Assembly: GCA_010092885.1 (NCBI GenBank)
Contig: JAADYX010000018.1
Span: 1-37,188 of the forward strand
Direction: 5' to 3'
Length of the DNA: 37,188 nt
From: Chloroflexota bacterium
Lineage (GTDB): Bacteria; Chloroflexota; Anaerolineae; Aggregatilineales; UBA3940
The notes beneath the pieces were generated by a model. That model saw only the letters and a list, made by a program, of their open reading frames with translations. It did no database searches and had not been told where the DNA came from. Positions 1 through 7,978 of this stretch are shown here, one piece after another. Both the position numbers and the translations under genes were made by a program. Numbering within the stretch: position 1 is the stretch's first letter; every line of letters begins with the position of its first letter.

Positions 1-205
1 AGCTGATATAGTCCATGCCTGTCCCACCATACGCCTCCGGGATCGGCCCGGCCAAAAAGCCGAGCTCGCCCATGCGTCTGACAAGATGAAGGGGGAATTC
101 GCCGGTGGCATCGGCTTCCCGCGCGATGGGGGCCACCTCCTCGTCGGCAAAACGGCGCGCGCGCGCTTCGACAGCCTGCTGCTCTAGGGTGAGCGCGAAG
201 TTCAT
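1..205 (-). CDS. Acyl-CoA dehydrogenase, N-terminal fragment (cut by window edge)
   Basis: The first 68 residues of a protein on the minus strand are visible; the rest lies beyond position 1. The N-terminus (MNFALTLEQQAV, then a segment with RRFADEEVAPIARE) and the later LGFLAGPIPEAYGG match the alpha-helical N-terminal domain of FAD-dependent acyl-CoA dehydrogenases. These enzymes oxidise acyl-CoA to enoyl-CoA and pass electrons to ETF. The ATG at 203-205 overlaps the stop codon of the Rid-family gene (ATGA), which fixes the start and makes it the last visible gene of the operon. In context it would oxidise an alicyclic or ring-cleaved acyl-CoA from the aromatic pathway, but the catalytic residues are outside the window. 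The family call is firm; the substrate is inference. Confidence 0.85.
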   Translation of the reverse strand, partial: MNFALTLEQQAVEARARRFADEEVAPIAREADATGEFPLHLVRRMGELGFLAGPIPEAYGGTGMDYIS

Positions 206-600
206 AGGACGGCTACCCCTTCCATTTCCACCAGTGCCCCATCCTGAAAAAGGCTGCTGACCTCAAACAGGGCCATGGCCGGATAGTAGTCACCGAAGTA
301 GGTCTTCATCAGGCTGCCAAGAGGCTTTAGGTGCTCACGGTAGAGTGCCCGGTCCGTAGTGTAGATGTTCAGCTTGACGATGTCGGTCATCTGGCCGCCT
401 GCGGCCTGCACCACGGCCTGCAGATTCTTGAGGACCTGTTCGTATTGGGCGAGCAGGTCGCCGTGCCCGATGATCCGGCCATCGGCGTCGCTGGCATCCT
501 GACCGGCCAGCCACAGGATGCGCCCGCCCTGTGTCACGATGCCATGGTTGAAGCCGCGCGGCTGCGGCAGTTGTGGCGGGGTGATGATGCTCTTTTCCAT
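202..600 (-). CDS. Rid-family (RidA/YjgF/YER057c) protein lacking the usual catalytic Arg
   Basis: A 132-residue protein of typical Rid-family length. RidA enzymes are trimers that hydrolyse reactive enamine/imine intermediates to ketones. The C-terminal signature is recognisable (YPAMALFEV, then VEMEGVAV). In RidA the equivalent stretch reads PARSxVEV, where the Arg binds the substrate carboxylate; here that position is Met. The protein therefore belongs to a Rid subgroup without that Arg, and imine deaminase activity cannot be assumed. I chose the ATG at 598-600, one base after the stop of the upstream hydratase gene; a TTG 15 bases earlier would add five residues. It overlaps the acyl-CoA dehydrogenase start. 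A Rid protein in an operon for an amino-aromatic CoA ester could remove an imine, but the substrate is unproven. Confidence 0.85.
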   Translation of the reverse strand: MEKSIITPPQLPQPRGFNHGIVTQGGRILWLAGQDASDADGRIIGHGDLLAQYEQVLKNLQAVVQAAGGQMTDIVKLNIYTTDRALYREHLKPLGSLMKTYFGDYYPAMALFEVSSLFQDGALVEMEGVAVL

Positions 601-601
601 A

Positions 602-1393
602 TCAGCGGCCCACAAACTTCGGTTTGGCCTTCTCTTTGAAGGCTTCGTAGAACAGCCGGTGATCCTCGCCCATCAGCATGAGGGCCTGCGCCTGCGCCTC
701 CGATTCAAGCGCGGATACGAGGTCCATGTTCCACTCGTTGTTGACCATGCGCTTGGTCATGGAAAGGGCGAGAGTCGGGCCGGCGGCAAGGCGCGCCGCC
801 CATTCCTGTGCGGCAGTGAGTAGATCCGCATGGGGTACAACTTTGTTCACCAGCCCGTAGCGCTCGGCGGTTTCCGCCTCGATGGTGCTGCCAAACATCA
901 ACAGCTCGAACGCGCGGCCCATACCCACAATGCGGGGCAGCAGATAGGCTGCGCTCATATCCGCGCCCGTCAGCCCGACTTTGGTGAACAGAAACGCGAA
1001 CTTGGCCTGCTCCGAAGCCACACGCAGATCCGCGGCCAGTGCGATCACTGATCCGGCCCCGGCAGCCATGCCATTCACCGCGGCGATAATGGGCTTATCC
1101 AGCTGGCGCATGTTGTGTACCACTGCACCCGTCATACGGGTGAAGGCTAGGTGCCCCTTGATGTCCTCATCCAACAGCGGTTCGATGATCTCAAACACAT
1201 CCCCGCCGGAGCAGAACGAGTCGCCCGCACCGGTGACGACTATCACCCGCACCGACTCATCGTAGCGCAGGTCTTCCAGCAGATCGCGGTACTGCGCGTA
1301 GATATCAAACGTCAGTGCGTTGAGCACCTCAGGCCGGTTGAAGGTCAGCGTTGCCACGCCCTCGGCCACATCGTAGTCAAAATCGTAGGTCAT
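602..1393 (-). CDS. Enoyl-CoA hydratase/isomerase (crotonase) family protein
   Basis: 263 residues, the normal size for a crotonase-fold enzyme. The oxyanion-hole region is present (SFCSGGDVFEI) and so is the second half of the active site (AAVNGMAAGAGSVIALAAD). The LPRIVGMGRAFELL segment is typical of the family. In the stretch between them (FLFTKVGLTGADMS) the usual PExxxG glutamate is not evident. The chemistry may thus be hydrolysis, ring opening or isomerisation rather than simple hydration. The ATG is preceded by AAGGAG at good spacing. It sits 15 bases after the SDR gene and ends one base before the Rid gene. Related enzymes occur in salicylyl-CoA, 2-aminobenzoyl-CoA and cyclohexane-carboxyl-CoA routes. 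The family is certain; the step is inferred. Confidence 0.88.
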   Translation of the reverse strand: MTYDFDYDVAEGVATLTFNRPEVLNALTFDIYAQYRDLLEDLRYDESVRVIVVTGAGDSFCSGGDVFEIIEPLLDEDIKGHLAFTRMTGAVVHNMRQLDKPIIAAVNGMAAGAGSVIALAADLRVASEQAKFAFLFTKVGLTGADMSAAYLLPRIVGMGRAFELLMFGSTIEAETAERYGLVNKVVPHADLLTAAQEWAARLAAGPTLALSMTKRMVNNEWNMDLVSALESEAQAQALMLMGEDHRLFYEAFKEKAKPKFVGR

Positions 1394-1408
1394 TGCGGCT
1401 CCTTGTTT

Positions 1409-2185
1409 TCAATACATGATCGCGCCGCCATCGACGTTGATGGCCTGCCCTGTGATGCCGCGCGCGCCATGCCCGGCCAGCATCACCGCGACGGCGGCCA
1501 CTTCATCCGGCTCGATCAGGCGGTTCTGCGGGTTGCTTTTTTCCAGCGCGTGGCGGGCCTGCTGGCTGGTGCGGCCCGTCTTCTCCACGATGTTCTCAAT
1601 GGTGGCATCCGTCATGGAAGTGTCAACATATCCAGGGCAGATCGCGTTAACCGTGACATGCGGCGCGAATTCCACCGCGAGAGCACGTGTCAGGCCGAGC
1701 AGACCATGCTTGGCAGCCGTATATGCCGCGACGTACTTGCCGCCCGCCTTGCTCGCCAACGACGCGATATTGATGATCCGGCCATATTCCTGATCCAACA
1801 TGGCGGGTGCAAAAGCCTTGGTTATGTAGTAGGCGCTGTCCAGATTGATAGCGATCATCTGGTGCCACAGCGCGTCCGGGTGGCTGCGGAAGGGCGCACT
1901 CTTGCCGCTGCCTGCATTGTTGACCAGGATATCGAGGCCGCCCCACGCTGTCTCGATCTGTTCGTGCAGGGCGGCGATCTGGTCGGTATCGGTTACGTCA
2001 CAGGTGATGGCCATGCCATGGCCGCCTGCCGCCTCGATCTGCGCCAACGCGGCATCCAGATCGGGTTGGCGGCGCGCCGAGATCGCGACCCGTACGCCCT
2101 GTTCGGCCAGTGCCTGCGCGATGCTCAGGCCGATGCCTCGGCTGGCCCCTGTGACCAGTGCACGTTTGCCCACAAGTGATGTCAC
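1409..2185 (-). CDS. Short-chain dehydrogenase/reductase (SDR)
   Basis: 258 residues, a classical SDR. It has the N-terminal cofactor motif TGASRGIG, the NNAG motif, the catalytic Ser (NIASLASK) and the YxxxK pair (YTAAK). The C-terminal GQAINVDGG segment is the usual SDR ending. It would reduce a keto group or oxidise a hydroxyl group with NAD(P)(H), most likely a beta-hydroxyacyl/ketoacyl-CoA or cyclic ketone of the aromatic acyl-CoA pathway. The start is a GTG at 2183-2185, three bases after the stop of the monooxygenase gene, with GGAGC upstream in the end of that gene. The tight packing shows operon membership. The substrate cannot be read from sequence. Confidence 0.88.
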   Translation of the reverse strand: MTSLVGKRALVTGASRGIGLSIAQALAEQGVRVAISARRQPDLDAALAQIEAAGGHGMAITCDVTDTDQIAALHEQIETAWGGLDILVNNAGSGKSAPFRSHPDALWHQMIAINLDSAYYITKAFAPAMLDQEYGRIINIASLASKAGGKYVAAYTAAKHGLLGLTRALAVEFAPHVTVNAICPGYVDTSMTDATIENIVEKTGRTSQQARHALEKSNPQNRLIEPDEVAAVAVMLAGHGARGITGQAINVDGGAIMY

Positions 2186-2188
2186 CGG

Positions 2189-4303
2189 TTACAGCTCCAT
2201 CCGGCACAGGTCGGCGCGCCCGGCAGCCACCAGCGTGTTGACCTCACCACTGGTCCTTAGAAAGCCGCCCACCATCACAGGGATATCAACATCATGGCGC
2301 AGGATATCGGCGTAGGGTGTCAGGAAGCCCGGCCCAAACGCCGGATAGCCGCGCGGGGTGGTCTGCCCGACCAGCGGCTCGATGATGTCACAGCCACGTT
2401 CCTTAAGCGCCTGTCCTACTGCAACGGCTTCTTCCGCAGTGAGGCCGTTGTTCTGGCAGTCATCCATATTGAGCAGCACCCCGAGAGGTTTGTCCTGCGG
2501 CCAGGCCGCACGCACCGCCGCAAAGACCCCCAGTGGCCAGCGCATGCGGTTGGGCAGGTCCCCGCCGAACTCGTCCGTGCGATGGTTGCTCAGTGGGGAA
2601 AGGAAGCTCGCCAATAGATAGCCGTGTGCCATATGCAGGTGCAGCATATCGATCCCCGCTTCATCGGCCAGCTGTGCCGCACGCACAAACGCCGCCGTGA
2701 TCCGCTCGAAGTCGGCTGCTTCCATAGCCCGGGGGACGCTGCTGCGGGCATGGTACGGCAGGGCGGAGGGTGCGGTCAGTTCCCAGCCCCCATCCAGCAG
2801 GGGACGATCCAGCCCGGCGGCGCGCGGCTGCACCGCCCCGCGCCGTCCGGCGTGGTTCAGCACCAGCGCGAGTTTGCCTCCGGCCGTGTGCACCTGTTCA
2901 GCAGTTTGCGCCCACTGCTCGATATCCGCCTCATCGGTCAACGTCGGATCGTCTGGGGTGATGCGTCCCTCCGGCAGTACGGCGGTCGGCGCGCTGATCA
3001 GCAGGGCGGCCCCGGTCTGTTCGGCCTGATCAGCGAGCGTGACGGCAGCCCGGTTGTGCAGGTCCATACCGCGCAGCCGGAAGGCAGAGAACATCGGTGG
3101 GGGGGCCAGGGGCCCCCCAACATCCTGATTGCCAAACCACCGGTCGATGCGGTCCACATAATAGGGATCGCGCGTGCGCAGGTTGTCGTAATGGATGCGT
3201 CCGCTGCGTGTCAGCAGCTGGAATGTGAACTGCTGTGGCTCAAGGTGCGTATAGCGACTGGTGTTCTCAAAGTAGATCCGGCTGACCTGCGCCGCCTGCT
3301 GCAGGATATCCACGCGCGGACGGCGGTCGAGTTCATAGAGGTTTAGCGCAGTTTCCAAATCGTCAGCACTCTCGAAGGCCTGCGCCAGCGCAATGGCACC
3401 GTCCATGGCCAGCTTCGTGCCTGATCCGATGGAGAAATGGGCTGTGTGCGCTGCATCGCCGAGCAGCACAATATTCTGGTGCCGCCACGACCGGTTACGC
3501 ACCCGCAGGAAATTCCCCCACAGGGAGCGGTTGCTCAGGAGGCAGGCTCCGCCCAGGTAATCGGCAAACAGCGCCTCACAGTAGGCCAGGCTTTCTTCCT
3601 CTGTGGCCTGATCCAGGCCTGCTCGCCGCCAAACTTCTTCAGCTGTTTCCACAATGAAGGTGCTCATCGTGCCATCAAAGGGGTAGGCATGCACCTGGAA
3701 GAGGCCGTGCTCGTTCTCCTGAAAGATAAAGGTGAAAGCGTCCATCACCTTATCCGTGCCGAACCACACAAACTTCGCCTGTCCCTTTGTCAGCGAGGGC
3801 TTGAAGTGCGGTGCGAGCATTGTGCGGATACGACTGTTGACGCCATCGGCGGCAACCACCAGATCGTAGTCCGCCGGGTTCAAGTAGGTGATCGAGTCGA
3901 AGCCGGAGAGGTCAAGCTCGGCGGCAGCGCCCATATCCAGCACGATCTCATGCTCAAACTCAATCGGAATGCCCAACTCCCGGCAGCGCTCCTGCAGGAT
4001 GATCAGCAGCCGCTTGCGCGACATCCCCGCGAAATCGTGCCCATCGGCGCGGATGACCTCGCCGCGGTAGTAGGTATCGATGGCGGTCCAGTGTACGAAC
4101 TCGTCGGAGATGCGTTCGTATGTAGGAAAGTCGGCTTCCCGGAATGTGCTGATGGTTCGGTCAGAGAAGACCACACCCCAGCCGTAGGTTGCACCATCCG
4201 GGTTGCGCTCGTAGATCGCGATGTCCCAGTCGGGGTGGGCCTTCTTGAGCAGTATGGCTGTGTACAGCCCGCCGGGCCCGCCGCCGACGATCAGAATCTT
4301 CAT
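2189..4303 (-). CDS. Salicylyl-CoA 5-hydroxylase / 2-aminobenzoyl-CoA monooxygenase-type fusion with a reduced OYE-like domain
   Basis: 704 residues in two parts. Residues 1 to about 395 are an FAD-dependent aromatic hydroxylase: dinucleotide motif GGGPGG near residue 7, YGWGVVFSD near 40, the DG motif (VAADGVNSRI) and the GD motif (VLLGDAAHTAHF). Residues about 404-704 resemble the Old Yellow Enzyme (OYE) reductase half of 2-aminobenzoyl-CoA monooxygenase/reductase (HMAHGYLLASFLSP, then DEFGG). This half looks degenerate. The SPMAQYS-type segment after the first strand is missing, the usual Arg-Ile-Ser strand reads LLNM, and the chain stops at RADLCRMEL, where family members run on for several dozen residues. 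Hydroxylation of an aromatic CoA ester at C5 is likely; ring reduction by the second half is doubtful. The ATG at 4301-4303 has AGGA upstream and starts the FAD fold; a longer upstream reading would overlap the previous gene. Confidence 0.85.
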   Translation of the reverse strand: MKILIVGGGPGGLYTAILLKKAHPDWDIAIYERNPDGATYGWGVVFSDRTISTFREADFPTYERISDEFVHWTAIDTYYRGEVIRADGHDFAGMSRKRLLIILQERCRELGIPIEFEHEIVLDMGAAAELDLSGFDSITYLNPADYDLVVAADGVNSRIRTMLAPHFKPSLTKGQAKFVWFGTDKVMDAFTFIFQENEHGLFQVHAYPFDGTMSTFIVETAEEVWRRAGLDQATEEESLAYCEALFADYLGGACLLSNRSLWGNFLRVRNRSWRHQNIVLLGDAAHTAHFSIGSGTKLAMDGAIALAQAFESADDLETALNLYELDRRPRVDILQQAAQVSRIYFENTSRYTHLEPQQFTFQLLTRSGRIHYDNLRTRDPYYVDRIDRWFGNQDVGGPLAPPPMFSAFRLRGMDLHNRAAVTLADQAEQTGAALLISAPTAVLPEGRITPDDPTLTDEADIEQWAQTAEQVHTAGGKLALVLNHAGRRGAVQPRAAGLDRPLLDGGWELTAPSALPYHARSSVPRAMEAADFERITAAFVRAAQLADEAGIDMLHLHMAHGYLLASFLSPLSNHRTDEFGGDLPNRMRWPLGVFAAVRAAWPQDKPLGVLLNMDDCQNNGLTAEEAVAVGQALKERGCDIIEPLVGQTTPRGYPAFGPGFLTPYADILRHDVDIPVMVGGFLRTSGEVNTLVAAGRADLCRMEL

Positions 4304-4314
4304 TGCGGTGTCCT

Positions 4315-5160
4315 TTATCCTAGCACGTCGGCCAGACGTTCGAGCTGAGTGATATCCGATGAGGTCGGGAATAGAATCAACTGGTCGCAGCCCGCATCGC
4401 GATACCCGCGTATGAACTGTGTGATCGCCTGGGGTGTGGTCAGCAAGCCTGCCGCGATGCGCTCGGCAAAAGGCCCGGTGAAGTCGTAATAGTCCAGCAG
4501 GTACTGCGTCCCGGCATCCTGCACGGCCTGATCGCCCAGTGCGAAGTACCCCATGCCCCACAGCTGCGGCTCCCCGGGGCGACCCGCATCACGCCACGCC
4601 GACCGGGCCTGATCTGCCATGCGCTCGAAGATGCGCGGTGGCCCGCCGTTGTGCATGTAGCCATCGCCGAAGCGGGCAACACGCGCGAACGAAACGGTGC
4701 TCAACCCACCGATGAGCAGCTGCGGCCCCTGCGTACGCGGGGTAACTGGGCCCAGATGAGCACTCTCCCAGTGATCGCGCAGATCGGCAAGCTGCTGCGT
4801 CAGCCGCTTGCCGCGGATATGGTAATCGCTCTGCGTGATGTCGTAGTCGTCTTTGCGGGCCCCGACCGCCACACCGAGCGTGAACCGCCCGCCCGAGATC
4901 GAGTCAATGGTGGCGGCCGTTTTGCCCAGGATGGCCGTGTTGCGCAGCGGCGCGATCACGATCATCGTGGCCAGGTGGATGCGCTCCGTCACAGCGGCGG
5001 CAGCCGCCAACGTTGCCAGTGGATCAAAGCTGTCGTACAGTACCCGATCCAGCACGGCGGCAGTAGAAAAGGGACCCTTATCCGCGTGGGTGATCCATTG
5101 GAGCATCGTGGCCCCATCCAGCCCGGCGATGGTATTTGGTAGCCCAACCCCGATGTTCAT
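4315..5160 (-). CDS. LLM-class (luciferase-like) flavin-dependent oxidoreductase
   Basis: 281 residues with the luciferase-like TIM-barrel pattern. The N-terminal strand reads [10 protein letters not shown]. Further on come [12 protein letters not shown], then [15 protein letters not shown], which is the flavin/F420-binding segment of this class, and GPQLLIGG. Members use FMN or F420 for hydride transfer or monooxygenation. The ATG at 5158-5160 is preceded by AAGGAG and overlaps the stop of the CoA-transferase gene; its TAA is 11 bases before the monooxygenase start. Its position next to a monooxygenase with a degraded reductase half makes it a candidate for the missing reduction step, but this is inference. 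The cofactor cannot be decided from sequence. Confidence 0.85.
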   Translation of the reverse strand: MNIGVGLPNTIAGLDGATMLQWITHADKGPFSTAAVLDRVLYDSFDPLATLAAAAAVTERIHLATMIVIAPLRNTAILGKTAATIDSISGGRFTLGVAVGARKDDYDITQSDYHIRGKRLTQQLADLRDHWESAHLGPVTPRTQGPQLLIGGLSTVSFARVARFGDGYMHNGGPPRIFERMADQARSAWRDAGRPGEPQLWGMGYFALGDQAVQDAGTQYLLDYYDFTGPFAERIAAGLLTTPQAITQFIRGYRDAGCDQLILFPTSSDITQLERLADVLG

Positions 5161-6503
5161 GTGTGCACTCCTTCAGTAAACGGCGCTGCGGTCTTCGCCC
5201 GGACTTCGTCCAGGGTGGCGCCGGGCATCAGTTCGGTGAGGGTGAGCTGCCCACCGATGAACTCAAAGACCGCCAGCTCCGTGATGATCATATCCACAAC
5301 GCCCGTTGCGGTGAGCGGCAGGGTACATTCCGGTACGATCTTCGGGTCGCCGCGGCGGCTGGTATGTGTCATCGTAATGAGCAGCCGTTTGGCTCCCACC
5401 GCCAGATCCATCGCACCGCCGACGCCCAACAGCGGTTTGCCCGGCACCGCCCAGTTGGCCAGATTGGCGTGACTGTCAACCTGCAAACCGCCCATCACGG
5501 CGACATCCACGTGCCCGCCCCGGATCATGGCGAACGAGTCTGTGCTGTCGAAGTAGCTGCTGCCCGGCAGCGCTGTCACCGGGATCTTGCCCGCATTGAC
5601 CGGATAGTCCATGGCGCCGCCATCCTGTGGCGAGGGGCCGAAGCCCAGCATGCCGTTTTCCGTATGCAGGATGATGCCATGGTCCGGCGTGATCAGGTCG
5701 GCGATCAGGGTTGGGATGCCGATGCCAAGGTTTACCAGATCGCCAGGGTGCAGTTCCTGCAAAGCGCGCCGTGCAATGCCCAGCCTTATGCCGCTCGCAT
5801 CCGTGGGTGGGCTCACTGAGGCCGACGACCCGAGATCGTCAAGGGTCGTGTGAGCCTGCACCAGGTAGTCGACATAGATGCCCGGCGTATGGATGTGATC
5901 CGGGTCCAGGTCGCCGAGGGGCACAATGGTCTCCACTTCCGCGATCACCAGATCGGCGGCCAGTGCCATGGCCTTGTTGAAGTTTTGTTCGGTGCGCTGG
6001 TAAACCAGATTGCCTGCCGTGTCAGCCTGCCGGGCACGGATAAAGGCCACATCGGCGCGCAGGGCAGGGATGAAGACGTGTGGCTGTCCGTCAATCTCGC
6101 GGATCTCCGAGCCTTCGGCGATGACCGTGCCTGCCGCTGTGGGCGTGTAGAACCCGCCTATCCCTGCGCCACCCGCCCGGATCGCCTCCGCGAAGGAGCC
6201 CTGCGGCATCAGCTGGACATCCAGGTTGCCGTCAAGAGCGGCCTGTGCCGCTTCCGGATTGGAGGTGAAGTACGACCCGATCGCCTTTTTGATCTGCCCA
6301 TTGCGCAGCAGCCTTCCACCGCCCAAACCCGGTTCCCCGACATTGTTGCCGATGTAGGTCAGGCCGCCGGTTTGGGTTTGTGCCAGAGCGTGCAGCAGAT
6401 GTACCGGGTTGCCGGTCATACCGAAGCCACCGGCCATTAGGACGGCACCTTCGGGTACCAGCTGCGCTGCTTGTTCAGGACTTATCTGTGGAACGCGTTT
6501 CAT
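5157..6503 (-). CDS. Fused alpha-beta CoA-transferase (3-oxoacid/3-oxoadipate CoA-transferase type)
   Basis: 448 residues carrying both halves of a family I CoA-transferase in one chain. The alpha-like half (about 1-225) has the [15 protein letters not shown] start and the [16 protein letters not shown] loop. The beta-like half (about 240-448) has [11 protein letters not shown] and the catalytic Glu in [10 protein letters not shown]. Bacterial enzymes of this type are usually two subunits, so fusion is notable. It would move CoA between an acyl-CoA and a carboxylic acid through a glutamyl-CoA thioester. As first gene of the operon it may activate the aromatic acid or act on a ring-cleavage product. 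I chose the ATG at 6501-6503, where family similarity begins. An in-frame ATG at 6546-6548 would add 15 residues but lies inside the operator. Confidence 0.87.
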   Translation of the reverse strand: MKRVPQISPEQAAQLVPEGAVLMAGGFGMTGNPVHLLHALAQTQTGGLTYIGNNVGEPGLGGGRLLRNGQIKKAIGSYFTSNPEAAQAALDGNLDVQLMPQGSFAEAIRAGGAGIGGFYTPTAAGTVIAEGSEIREIDGQPHVFIPALRADVAFIRARQADTAGNLVYQRTEQNFNKAMALAADLVIAEVETIVPLGDLDPDHIHTPGIYVDYLVQAHTTLDDLGSSASVSPPTDASGIRLGIARRALQELHPGDLVNLGIGIPTLIADLITPDHGIILHTENGMLGFGPSPQDGGAMDYPVNAGKIPVTALPGSSYFDSTDSFAMIRGGHVDVAVMGGLQVDSHANLANWAVPGKPLLGVGGAMDLAVGAKRLLITMTHTSRRGDPKIVPECTLPLTATGVVDMIITELAVFEFIGGQLTLTELMPGATLDEVRAKTAAPFTEGVHT

Positions 6504-6545
6504 CACATCTATCTGTTGGTGGAGGATGTTCGGCGGGTATGCATA

Positions 6546-6597
6546 CATACCGACCGGTAGGTATGTTCATGATACACACAAAAAGATGGCTTGTCAA
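6546..6597 (-). promoter_or_regulatory. Promoter with overlapping repressor-type operator, aromatic operon
   Basis: On the minus strand TTGACA (6592-6597) and TATCAT (6569-6574) are separated by 17 bases, a near-consensus housekeeping promoter. At the expected start of transcription lies a 20-base near-palindrome (6546-6565, core TACCGACCGGTAGGTA) with 9 of 10 base pairs matching. ACCGACCGGT-type dyads are common operators of TetR-family repressors of acyl-CoA catabolism. The location would block transcription, so induction by a pathway CoA ester is likely. No regulator gene is in the window. Confidence 0.75.
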
Positions 6598-6618
6598 CCG
6601 CGTTCCACAGAGGCCTGT

Positions 6619-7500
6619 CTACGTCCAGGTACGTGTCTCCCAGCGCCACTTTTCCTGCTCGGAGAAGACCTGCATCGAGCGTGCGGGCCGTCCCAACAGC
6701 CGTTCCAACTCGGCGCTTTCCTGCGCGTTGCTCCCCTGCTGCGTCAGCGTATAAACGATGGTCATGAACGCGATCACATCCATTGCCACACCCCGGCGCA
6801 TCAGCCGCCACCAGAACTTGATGAAGCTCGGGTTAGTGTAGCGGATCTCGCGGTCCAGCGCTTCACTAAGGATCTCGGCCACACCGTGCATATCCAGATT
6901 GTCCGGCCCGCTGAGCGTGTAGCCCTTATTCTTATGCGGTTCGGGATCCTCAAAGATTTTGAGCACGACCTCAGCCACGTCGCGCGAGTCGATGATCGTC
7001 ATGCGGCCATCGCCCGCCGGTATGAACAGCTCCTGGTGTTCGACGATATCCACGCCGTGGGTCGAAATGCCGCGGCACAGGTTCTGCATGAAGTAGGTGC
7101 AGCGTAAAAACGTGTGCGGAATACCGACTTCCTCAATGTGCCGTTCAACCTGGTAGTGCGGCACGATCTTAACATGATCTGAGCCGGGCACATCGACAAA
7201 TACCAAATGCTTGATATCCCGCGTGGCCAGCTCATTGACGAAGGGTTTCATCCAGGTGTGTACTTTGATCGGCTGCGGATAGGGGAAGATCAAGAAAACC
7301 TGATCAACGCCTTCCAACGCAGGCCCCCATGTGCTGCGATCTTTATAGTCAAAGGGTACGATGTCCACATCATCACCGTGCAGCTTGCGGACTCGCTCCG
7401 GGGTGTGGGCAGCCAACCGGAAGGGAAAAGGTCGCCTTTCGACCAGCAGCTTGGCCACCTCATTGCCAACGTTGCCAGTCGGTGCAGTGACAAGAAGCAT
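6619..7500 (-). CDS. NmrA-like NAD(P)-binding protein (atypical SDR)
   Basis: 293 residues. The N-terminus (MLLVTAPTGNVGNEVAK) gives the TGxxGxxG dinucleotide motif of atypical SDR/NmrA-like proteins. Typical features follow: the strand FPFRLAAHTPERV, then GVDQVFLIFPYP and the IDSRDVAEVV segment. There is no classical YxxxK in the standard place, so it may be a redox sensor or a reductase such as a quinone or azo reductase. I prefer the ATG at 7498-7500, which has GAGG eight bases upstream, over one 18 bases earlier. It is transcribed from its own promoter, whose spacer contains the same operator core as the aromatic operon downstream, so the two are probably co-regulated. Its substrate is unknown. 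Confidence 0.8.
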   Translation of the reverse strand: MLLVTAPTGNVGNEVAKLLVERRPFPFRLAAHTPERVRKLHGDDVDIVPFDYKDRSTWGPALEGVDQVFLIFPYPQPIKVHTWMKPFVNELATRDIKHLVFVDVPGSDHVKIVPHYQVERHIEEVGIPHTFLRCTYFMQNLCRGISTHGVDIVEHQELFIPAGDGRMTIIDSRDVAEVVLKIFEDPEPHKNKGYTLSGPDNLDMHGVAEILSEALDREIRYTNPSFIKFWWRLMRRGVAMDVIAFMTIVYTLTQQGSNAQESAELERLLGRPARSMQVFSEQEKWRWETRTWT

Positions 7501-7539
7501 GATAGTTACCTCACGCATGGAATGGATACTTTCACCCAG

Positions 7540-7566
7540 ATTATACCGACCGGTCTAAAAAGTCAA
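7540..7566 (-). promoter_or_regulatory. Promoter with operator core in the spacer, NmrA-like gene
   Basis: On the minus strand TTGACT (7561-7566) and a perfect TATAAT (7540-7545) are 15 bases apart, slightly short. The spacer holds GACCGGTC, and the 12 bases at 7543-7554 (plus strand ATACCGACCGGT) are identical to those at 6547-6558 in the next promoter. Binding here would occlude RNA polymerase. The shared core indicates one regulator for both units. Confidence 0.68.
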
Positions 7567-7587
7567 CTGGCTCGTCCTTCTATCCGT

Positions 7588-7616
7588 TTGAGGGACCATG
7601 ATGACTTTGCTATTCT
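7588..7616 (+). promoter_or_regulatory. Possible promoter for the small gene at 7651
   Basis: TTGAGG (7588-7593) and TATTCT (7611-7616) are separated by 17 bases, 35 bases before the start codon at 7651. The match is moderate, with four of six bases in each box. It is divergent from the operator-bearing promoter 22 bases away, so the same repressor could influence it. Confidence 0.35.
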
Positions 7617-7650
7617 GGTTACAGTGTCAGACAAACCCGAAGGAACAACA

Positions 7651-7887
7651 ATGGCAAAACGAAAGAATCGTCTCGGGCCGATTGACCATGAAGTGCGACA
7701 GCTAGAGAATCTAAAGGGCCTTGAACCCATCAAGACGCCTGCCGAGTACCTCGATCTGTCCAATGCACTTATCGACCTCTGTCTGCTAGCGCTTGAGGAA
7801 GTTCGCAGCCTGGAGGCTGGCGATCCCGCAAATCAAGAGCGGCTTGACACGCTTGCCCAACGCGCCAACGCCTTAAAGGACCTGTAG
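7651..7887 (+). CDS. Small hypothetical protein, 78 residues, helical
   Basis: I do not recognise this family. The protein starts MAKRKNRLGPIDHEVRQLE and is rich in Leu, Glu, Asp and Lys. It looks almost wholly alpha-helical (ALIDLCLLALEEVRSLEAG, then ERLDTLAQRANALKDL), with leucine spacing that would suit a short helical bundle or coiled coil. No signal peptide or membrane segment is seen. The ATG has AGGAAC nine bases upstream, and the frame upstream lacks a good alternative start. It is divergent from the NmrA-like gene and stands alone, about 180 bases before the next gene. Codon use looks normal for the region, which supports it being real. Confidence 0.6.
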   Translation: MAKRKNRLGPIDHEVRQLENLKGLEPIKTPAEYLDLSNALIDLCLLALEEVRSLEAGDPANQERLDTLAQRANALKDL

Positions 7888-7978
7888 ATCAAACCGGGCT
7901 CATTGCGATCTACGTTTTTGGCGGTACCTGCTGCCAACAGATTGCCTCAACAAGCCGACTTCCTGTAGGATGTAAGCA

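Noticed and set aside
4304-4561. N-terminal extension of the monooxygenase reading frame by 86 residues
   Set aside because: It overlaps the end of the luciferase-like gene, has no family similarity, and the ATG at 4301-4303 with AGGA upstream begins the FAD-binding fold exactly.
7207-7650. Upstream extension of the small gene at 7651
   Set aside because: It runs through the NmrA-like gene in the opposite strand and through the operator-bearing promoter; the ATG at 7651 has its own ribosome site.
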